In this document: positions 59,400 to 64,000 of the stretch, in pieces
Numbering within the stretch: position 1 is the first letter of the stretch
Layout of the letters: the number at the start of each line of letters is the position of its first letter
NCBI RefSeq assembly: GCF_026651875.1
Contig: NZ_CP104068.1
Location: 124,001-188,000, forward strand
DNA length: 64,000 bases
Direction of reading: 5' to 3'
DNA from: Alicyclobacillus fastidiosus
GTDB taxonomy: Bacteria > Bacillota > Bacilli > Alicyclobacillales > Alicyclobacillaceae
Made by a program: the position numbers and the translations under genes
The notes under the pieces: model-generated
Seen by the model: only the letters and a program-made list of their open reading frames with translations
Databases searched by the model: none
Told to the model about the DNA's origin: nothing

Positions 59400-59545
59400 T
59401 TCTGTCAGTTTAGAGTCTAAGACATTACCGGTGTAGTGTCAAGAAAAATAAAAAACAACCCTAATCTGACATATTTAAACTTGTCTATCTGACGTTGTGT
59501 TAGGGTATACATCAATCTGACAGTTTTGCCGAGTGAATCAAACTA
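59400..59545. promoter_or_regulatory. Candidate res site upstream of the resolvase
   Basis: Several resolvase-like half-sites in both orientations: TGTCAG-tttagagtctaa-GACA, TCTGACATATTTAAACTTGT-C, TCTGACG and TCTGACAG, spaced over 140 bp directly upstream of the gene. Three inverted pairs would match a res region. The stretch 59546-59730 shows nothing else. Confidence 0.5.
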
Positions 59546-59730
59546 CAGTGTCGATATAAGGTTGTTGTGAGTTTGCGAGGCGGCTTGCGGCTGGCGTTTC
59601 GTGCGGTTGGTTGGCGAGACTGCTACAGGAGGACGAATACAATCCAATCCATATACAGACCATCTGATATGTGTGGTGTAGTGTTGATGGTGCTATAGTG
59701 GCAGCTGCAGGTGTTTAAACGGGGTGTATG

Positions 59731-59766
59731 GGTTCTGGTGCAAAAATTCACGAAACCACAATATAC
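59731..59766 (+). mobile_element. MITE type A fragment (first 36 bp)
   Basis: GGTTCTGGTGCAAAAATTCA continuing to AATATAC equals the start of the type A MITEs and then breaks at the left end of IS6 copy 3, so the IS landed in, or recombined with, a MITE. Confidence 0.85.
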
Positions 59767-60591
59767 GGTTGTGGTGCAAAAATTATGAGTAGCATAGACT
59801 GAACCATCTATCATGCTTTGGGGTTATGCGGATACGCCAAACAGGTGATTGATGAACTGCGCGATGGAAGAGACGGGCGAGAGCTGTATCTCGACCTGTC
59901 CTTTCCTCAGTATGTGCATGGCCTCAATTCCCTTAAGCGTCCTGTCGGCAGTTTGAAACGATTTGAATCCTAGCATCGGGTTCGTGATCTTTTTGATGAA
60001 TCGATGGTCTTGTTCAACAATGTTATTTAGGTATTTCGTTTGCCTGATTAAGGTTTTTTTCGGTATTTCTGTTTCGTCCTTTAGTTGCTGTAGTGCCGGA
60101 GGATACGCGGGATTTTTATCGACGTGATGACTCGCGGAGATTGATTATGTGGGGAAGATAACGCCTTTTTAAAGAATCGCTTTGCGGCGAGGACATCTCG
60201 ATTCTCAGACAGCATGAATTCAATGGTTTGCCCATTAGAATCCACCGCCCTATAAAGATATTTCCATTGTCCTTTCACTCTAATATAGGTTTCGTCAACC
60301 CTGTAGGAATCGGTAGTTGGCTTCAAGAAACGACGAATGCGTTTATCGATCTCAGGACCATACTGGTGAACCCACCGCATAATAGTCGTATGAGAAACCT
60401 GAACTCCTCTTTCCTTTAGCAGTTCGACGATATCCCGGTAACTTAAGCTGTATTGCAAATACCACCGAACCGCCGTCAGGATAATATGAGATTCGAAGTG
60501 CTTCCATTTGAACGCATTCATACCATAGCTGCCTCATTCCTGAAGTTTATCCGGACAATACTAGCATGCCTGCTATTTTTGCACCAGAACC
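59767..60591 (-). mobile_element. IS6-family element, copy 3 (825 bp, both ends)
   Basis: Left end GGTTGTGGTGCAAAAATTAT and right end complement GGTTCTGGTGCAAAAATAGC. The flanks CAATATAC and TTGTACTG differ, so the element sits at a recombined junction. It truncates dhaL on its right. Confidence 0.92.
59824..60521 (-). pseudogene. IS6-family transposase, frameshifted
   Basis: Starts 'MNAFKWKHFESHIILTAVRW' at 60521 and is intact to 'SPRVIT'. A single missing base at about 60124 then destroys the second catalytic Asp (V-D-K-N-P becomes S-I-K-I-P). The correct frame continues behind it with 'NNIVEQDHRFIK' and ends near 59824. Confidence 0.9.
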
Positions 60592-61211
60592 TTGTACTGA
60601 AATCGTTGGAAACAGTAGCAAACCAAGAGCAGTATCTAAATTCGTTGGACTCAGCGGTAGGCGACGGAGATCATGGTACGACAGTCGCGCGCGGGATGCG
60701 CTCAGCGATTGAAGAACTTCAGAAGCAGGATTACGAGACGCTGAACGCGATCAACGTGGTCGTAGGTGAGAGCATGATGGATGCCATGGGTGGCGCATCC
60801 GGTGTCCTCTATTGTGTATTCTTCCGTGCTGCGCGGAAATGCGATACGTACACAGAACTGACCCTTGATGCGTTCTATAACTTCGTATCACGCGGTCTGG
60901 AAGAGCTGAAGCGGCGAAGCGGTGCCGAAGCAGGAGATAAGACGATGCTGGATGCGTTGATTCCGGCGGTCGATACCGTTCGGCAGCACTTGGAAGCGGG
61001 TAACACCGATCTGATTGCTGCACTGCAGGAAGTGGCCCAGGCTGCACGTCAGGGATCGGACAGCACCAAAGAGATGACCGCCCGTTTTGGTCGTGCGAAG
61101 TTTCTGGGAGAGCGTGCGCTGAACAACGTTGATCCGGGATCGGTCTCTATTGCAATTTTGTTTGAATCGTTCTGCGAGAACGCAAAGTCCCTGGCTGAGG
61201 CAAGTAAATGA
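60592..61211 (+). pseudogene. dhaL: dhaL, second copy, 5' end removed by IS6
   Basis: Begins at the IS6 border with 'VLKSLETVANQEQYLNSLDS', so about nine N-terminal codons and the ribosome site are missing; the rest ('GDGDHGTTVARGMRSAI', 'GAEAGDKTMLDALIPAV') is intact. An in-frame ATG inside the IS (60453) would give a fusion of 252 residues. The stop overlaps the next TPI gene as in the left locus. Confidence 0.88.
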
Positions 61212-61984
61212 CGCGGATACGCTGGTTCGGGACCAACTGGAAGATGAACAAAAGTCCACAAACGGCTCGGGAATGGACGACTGCCGTTGGGACCTATATG
61301 GCCGAAATGCCAGCTGACCAACGATTGTTTGTCATGCCGCCGTATCCATTGCTTCCGCAGATATTGCAAGACACCAAAGGTACAGGCCTGATTGTCGGCG
61401 CTCAGAATTGCCACTGGGTGACGAGTGGTGCCTTTACAGGTGAGGTTTCCCCGCAGCTGCTCAAGGAGATTGGCGCGCATAACGTATTGCTCGGCCATGC
61501 AGAACGCAGGAAGCAGTTCGGTGAAACCGATGAAATGATTGGTCGTAAAGCTTCGGCAGCACTTCGCGTGGGACTGGGCGTCGTGCTTTGCATTGGTGAA
61601 GATGCCTCAATCAAGGATGATCCGGCGACGACGCGCAGTTTCCTTGAGAAACAATTGTCCATCGCTTTAGGTGATATTCCTGCCCTCGCCCCCGAGCAGC
61701 TGGTTGTGGCATATGAACCGGTCTGGGCGATTGGTGTGGGTGCGGATCCGCCGGCCGTTTATGAGGTTGCGGAGCAACTGCGCGTGATTCGCCATGTGGT
61801 CGATCAGATTGTCAACGAACATGTACCCATCGTCTACGGTGGGAGTGTGACGTTGGAAAACGGACCATCCCTGTTGACGGAAACGGTCGCAGATGGTTTA
61901 TTCATTGGTAGACATGCATTGGATCCGGCGATGTTCATTCGAATCATCCAGACAGCGCTCGGAGAAAGGTCCGTGGTGGAATGA
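61208..61984 (+). CDS. tpiA: Triosephosphate-isomerase-family enzyme, second copy
   Basis: 258 residues with all active-site residues: 'GTNWKMNKS', 'LLGHAERRKQF', 'VVAYEPVWAIGVG', 'YGGSVT', 'DGLFIGRHALDP'. Shares the Ala for Ser change (GHAERR) with the left copy and is about 75-80 percent identical to it. Same erythrulose-phosphate isomerase role is inferred. Overlaps dhaL and the DeoR gene. Confidence 0.88.
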   Translation: MTRIRWFGTNWKMNKSPQTAREWTTAVGTYMAEMPADQRLFVMPPYPLLPQILQDTKGTGLIVGAQNCHWVTSGAFTGEVSPQLLKEIGAHNVLLGHAERRKQFGETDEMIGRKASAALRVGLGVVLCIGEDASIKDDPATTRSFLEKQLSIALGDIPALAPEQLVVAYEPVWAIGVGADPPAVYEVAEQLRVIRHVVDQIVNEHVPIVYGGSVTLENGPSLLTETVADGLFIGRHALDPAMFIRIIQTALGERSVVE

Positions 61985-62754
61985 ACGAACGTGATCAGCG
62001 TCTTCAACAGATTGTCACGATTGTGGAAGACGAGGATACCGTCTCAGTCGAATATCTGCAGGACAAGCTCGGCGTCTCCGGCTCGACCGTACGCGGCGAT
62101 CTTCGACTGCTCGCGAAAGAAGGCCGGATTCGCCGCGAACACGGACGGGTTACGCGAGTGGGTGACCACGCAGCGTCGCCTTCCGGCTTGCCTTCATTTG
62201 AGAAGCGGCTCAAGATTCGACAGGCAGAAAAAGAGGCGATTGCCAAACTGGCGGAGTCTTTCATTGCGGAAAACGACTCTATTATTTTGGATGCCAGTTC
62301 TACGTGCTACCATTTGGCCAAGCGTCTGTATACGTCTACAAAAGCCTTGACTGTGGTCACAAACGGAATTCAGTCAGCGCAACTGCTGAACCAAAACCCG
62401 CGATTGCAGGTCATCCTCATCGGGGGGACGCTCGGTGTCCAGAATAATACGGAGGGCATCCTCGGCATCGAACTTTTCAAACATCTCAATATCAAGAAAT
62501 GCTTTTTGTCCGGTTATGGAATTTCAGTGGAGCAAGGTGTCACTGACTTTAGTCTTTTGGAAATTGAAATGAAGAAAAAGTTTGTTGAGGTGGCACAGCG
62601 GGCTTATATTCTCACGGACTCCACCAAATTTGGCGTGGTGTCAGTTGGGAAGTTTTGTGACGCGGAGCAAGCGGAAGCCATCATCACAGACAATGAGCTC
62701 TCAGAGGAAACAGCGTCAGAGTACCTGGCGCACGGTGTACAAATTATTCGCTGA
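61981..62754 (+). CDS. DeoR-family regulator, second copy
   Basis: 257 residues; HTH 'VSVEYLQDKLGVSGSTVRGD' and sensor 'ILDASSTCYHLAKRLYTSTK', 'GGTLGVQNNTEGILGIEL'. Counterpart of 5243-6022 in the same operon position. Converges with the second DeoR-family gene 31 bp away. Confidence 0.9.
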   Translation: MNERDQRLQQIVTIVEDEDTVSVEYLQDKLGVSGSTVRGDLRLLAKEGRIRREHGRVTRVGDHAASPSGLPSFEKRLKIRQAEKEAIAKLAESFIAENDSIILDASSTCYHLAKRLYTSTKALTVVTNGIQSAQLLNQNPRLQVILIGGTLGVQNNTEGILGIELFKHLNIKKCFLSGYGISVEQGVTDFSLLEIEMKKKFVEVAQRAYILTDSTKFGVVSVGKFCDAEQAEAIITDNELSEETASEYLAHGVQIIR

Positions 62755-62785
62755 CGATGGCCCGGCACGCGGGCCATTTCGTCAT

Positions 62786-63547
62786 TCAGGGTGCAATCAC
62801 AAAGTCCGTCTCCGGAAAATCCTTTCTTACCTCATCGGAGACGCCTTCATCTGTCACCAGTGTTTGAACATCAGACAGGTTGCCGAACTCTGATACCGAA
62901 TAGGTTCCAAACTTTGAGGCATCCAGTACACAAATACGCTGTGCAGCTCTTCGAAACATATGCCGCTTCAATTCCACTTCCTGCAGGTCAAAATCCATCA
63001 AGCTTCCGTTCGATGCCAGTGCTCGCGCAGAGAAAAAGAACTTCGTCGGATGAATAAAGTCAAAAATTGACGTTCCGACGAGTCCTTCCACGGTATTTTG
63101 ATTCCTGATCATGCCACCAATAATGAAAACGTTGATATGGTTTTGCCCGGACAATTCCTGCGCAGCGTATAAACCGTTCGTCACCACCGTAACCGCACGG
63201 TCCAATTTCCGAATCTGCTTGGCTAGTTCCAGGCACGTCGAACTGGCATCCAACATGATGGAATCGTGTTCGTGTATATATTCTGCGGCGCATGCAGCGA
63301 TACGTGCCTTTTCTTCGCGTCTTTGAGTTAGACGATTGCTAAAGCTAACATCATTATCTTCACGGATAATCGCACCACCATGCGTGCGTCGAATTTGGCC
63401 TTGTCTTTCGAGTTCTTTCAAATCTGACCGTATCGTTACCTCGGAGACATTGAGCATCTTGGCCAACTGGGCAACGGATGCCCTAGATTCTTCGACGATT
63501 TGATGTAGAATGGTGTTTCTCCGCTCCTCCGTGTATAGCTTCCTCAT
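62786..63547 (-). CDS. Second DeoR-family regulator (convergent, complete)
   Basis: 253 residues from ATG 63547 with AGAGGAGC upstream; the longer frame is not needed. HTH 'ASVAQLAKMLNVSEVTIRSD', then 'QGQIRRTHGGAI' (the DeoR wing) and sensor 'MLDASSTCLELAKQI', 'GGMIRNQNTVEGL'. Only the last 31 codons of its left-locus counterpart survive at 6028-6123. It is divergent from the transaldolase gene and may regulate it. Confidence 0.9.
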   Translation of the reverse strand: MRKLYTEERRNTILHQIVEESRASVAQLAKMLNVSEVTIRSDLKELERQGQIRRTHGGAIIREDNDVSFSNRLTQRREEKARIAACAAEYIHEHDSIMLDASSTCLELAKQIRKLDRAVTVVTNGLYAAQELSGQNHINVFIIGGMIRNQNTVEGLVGTSIFDFIHPTKFFFSARALASNGSLMDFDLQEVELKRHMFRRAAQRICVLDASKFGTYSVSEFGNLSDVQTLVTDEGVSDEVRKDFPETDFVIAP

Positions 63548-63632
63548 GGAAAAGCTCCTCTGATGTGTTTGTTCAAACCATATAGGAGTGATTATAAGGG
63601 AATTTTCACATCTTGACCAACTGTTTGCTGTG

Positions 63633-63661
63633 TTGACACTCGAATATAAACGAAATAAAAT
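63633..63661 (+). promoter_or_regulatory. Sigma-A promoter of the transaldolase gene
   Basis: TTGACA (63633-63638), 17-bp spacer, TAAAAT (63656-63661). The spacer CTCGAATATAAACGAAA resembles DeoR-family operator sequences (TTTCGTTT on the other strand). Confidence 0.75.
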
Positions 63662-63713
63662 GAAAAGCAAATGAAAATAACGGCTTGGAGAAGACCTTTG
63701 GAGGAGATCTACC

Positions 63714-64000
63714 ATGAATGGAATCAAGGCATTACAAAGCTTAGGTCAAAGCATATGGTACGACAATATGGATCGGGAACTATTGATTTCAGGAGCTATG
63801 GCAGAACTCGTCCAGCAGGGCGTAACGGGGATTACATCGAATCCTACCATTTTCGAAAAGGCAATCAAAAGCTCAACTGCCTATGACACCGCAGTTCGTG
63901 AAGCAGACGCCACAACGGTAGAACAACTATTCGACGAGATTTCCAGGAGCGATATTCAAGAGGCCTGCCGTTTACTGATGCCAGTTTACCAGGAGACACG
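63714..64000 (+). CDS. tal: Transaldolase, N-terminal part (runs past window)
   Basis: ATG 63714 after GGAGGAGATC. Reads 'LGQSIWYDNMDRELLISGAM' and 'GVTGITSNPTIFEKAIKSST', the transaldolase N-terminus with the S-N-P-T-I-F signature. Transaldolase uses erythrose 4-phosphate, the end product predicted for the neighbouring erythrulose genes, linking them to the pentose phosphate pathway. Confidence 0.9.
   Translation, partial: MNGIKALQSLGQSIWYDNMDRELLISGAMAELVQQGVTGITSNPTIFEKAIKSSTAYDTAVREADATTVEQLFDEISRSDIQEACRLLMPVYQET

Noticed and set aside
1..64000. tRNA or rRNA genes, for instance as integration sites
   Set aside because: No cloverleaf with a TTCGANTC arm and no rRNA motifs were found at the replicon borders or elsewhere.

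Overview
The window looks like DNA from a spore-forming, low-to-moderate GC Bacillota of the Alicyclobacillus/Bacillales type. The grounds are strong GGAGG-type ribosome binding sites, frequent GTG and TTG starts, a Spo0E-like phosphatase, a truncated HU and Gram-positive style lipoprotein and secreted proteins. The genus is an inference. The two ends (about 1-6120 and 60592-64000) are ordinary chromosome-like metabolic DNA. The middle 54 kb is accessory DNA made of two plasmid-like replicons fused through IS6-family elements.

Edges. The left edge carries an MFS transporter end, a UlaG-like hydrolase, an RpiB-type isomerase, and dhaK-dhaL-TPI-DeoR with overlapping stops and starts. The right edge carries a second, diverged dhaL-TPI-DeoR set, a convergent second DeoR gene and a transaldolase. 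Read together these genes fit tetrulose/tetritol (erythrulose/erythritol) catabolism: phosphorylation by DhaK/DhaL, isomerisation by the TPI- and RpiB-like enzymes to D-erythrose 4-phosphate, then transaldolase. Both loci are cut at their inner edges. The left one keeps only the last 32 codons of the second deoR. The right one has lost rpiB, dhaK and the 5' end of dhaL.

Replicon 1 (6224-35297). A 100-bp MITE sits at each end in direct orientation. A DUF1643 gene is split: its 5' half is at 34992-35197 and its 3' half at 6224-6586, with the same 8-bp target duplication TTAGAAAG at both junctions. Joining the ends gives a circle of about 29 kb and an uninterrupted 187-codon frame. The circle has rep, parA, an RHH adaptor (parB-like), a sigma-like regulator with a structured leader RNA, a tyrosine recombinase, a type IIG restriction-modification enzyme, an IS21 inside pnuC, an IS1634-like element, secreted Lys/Thr-rich proteins and many small regulatory RNAs.

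Replicon 2 (about 45228-59766). This has the same backbone with different sequence: sigma-like gene plus leader RNA, divergent from rep-parA-parB, then PAS and other remnants. It also carries MerR/coiled-coil, FRG, Spo0E-like and HU-like genes, Cys-rich small proteins and a serine resolvase with a res-like region. Between the replicons (35298-45227) lie IS6, IS256, IS5 and IS4 elements, a TetR regulator and a glycosyltransferase/secreted-protein operon.

Most unusual features. (1) Both plasmids carry long arrays with an exact 8-bp period. The core words differ (nTTCTGCA on plasmid 1, GAGCnnnn on plasmid 2). The arrays run through the coding sequence of the RHH partition protein, producing octapeptide repeats, and continue into non-coding DNA beside rep and the sigma-like gene. 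They resemble ParG-type centromeres embedded in the centromere-binder gene. (2) The sigma-like genes share a leader RNA with covarying hairpins, a pseudoknot and a terminator. (3) The rep genes share a leader with a covarying attenuator. (4) A three-copy ncRNA family and arrays of 11-bp operator-like repeats fill the long gene-poor stretch.
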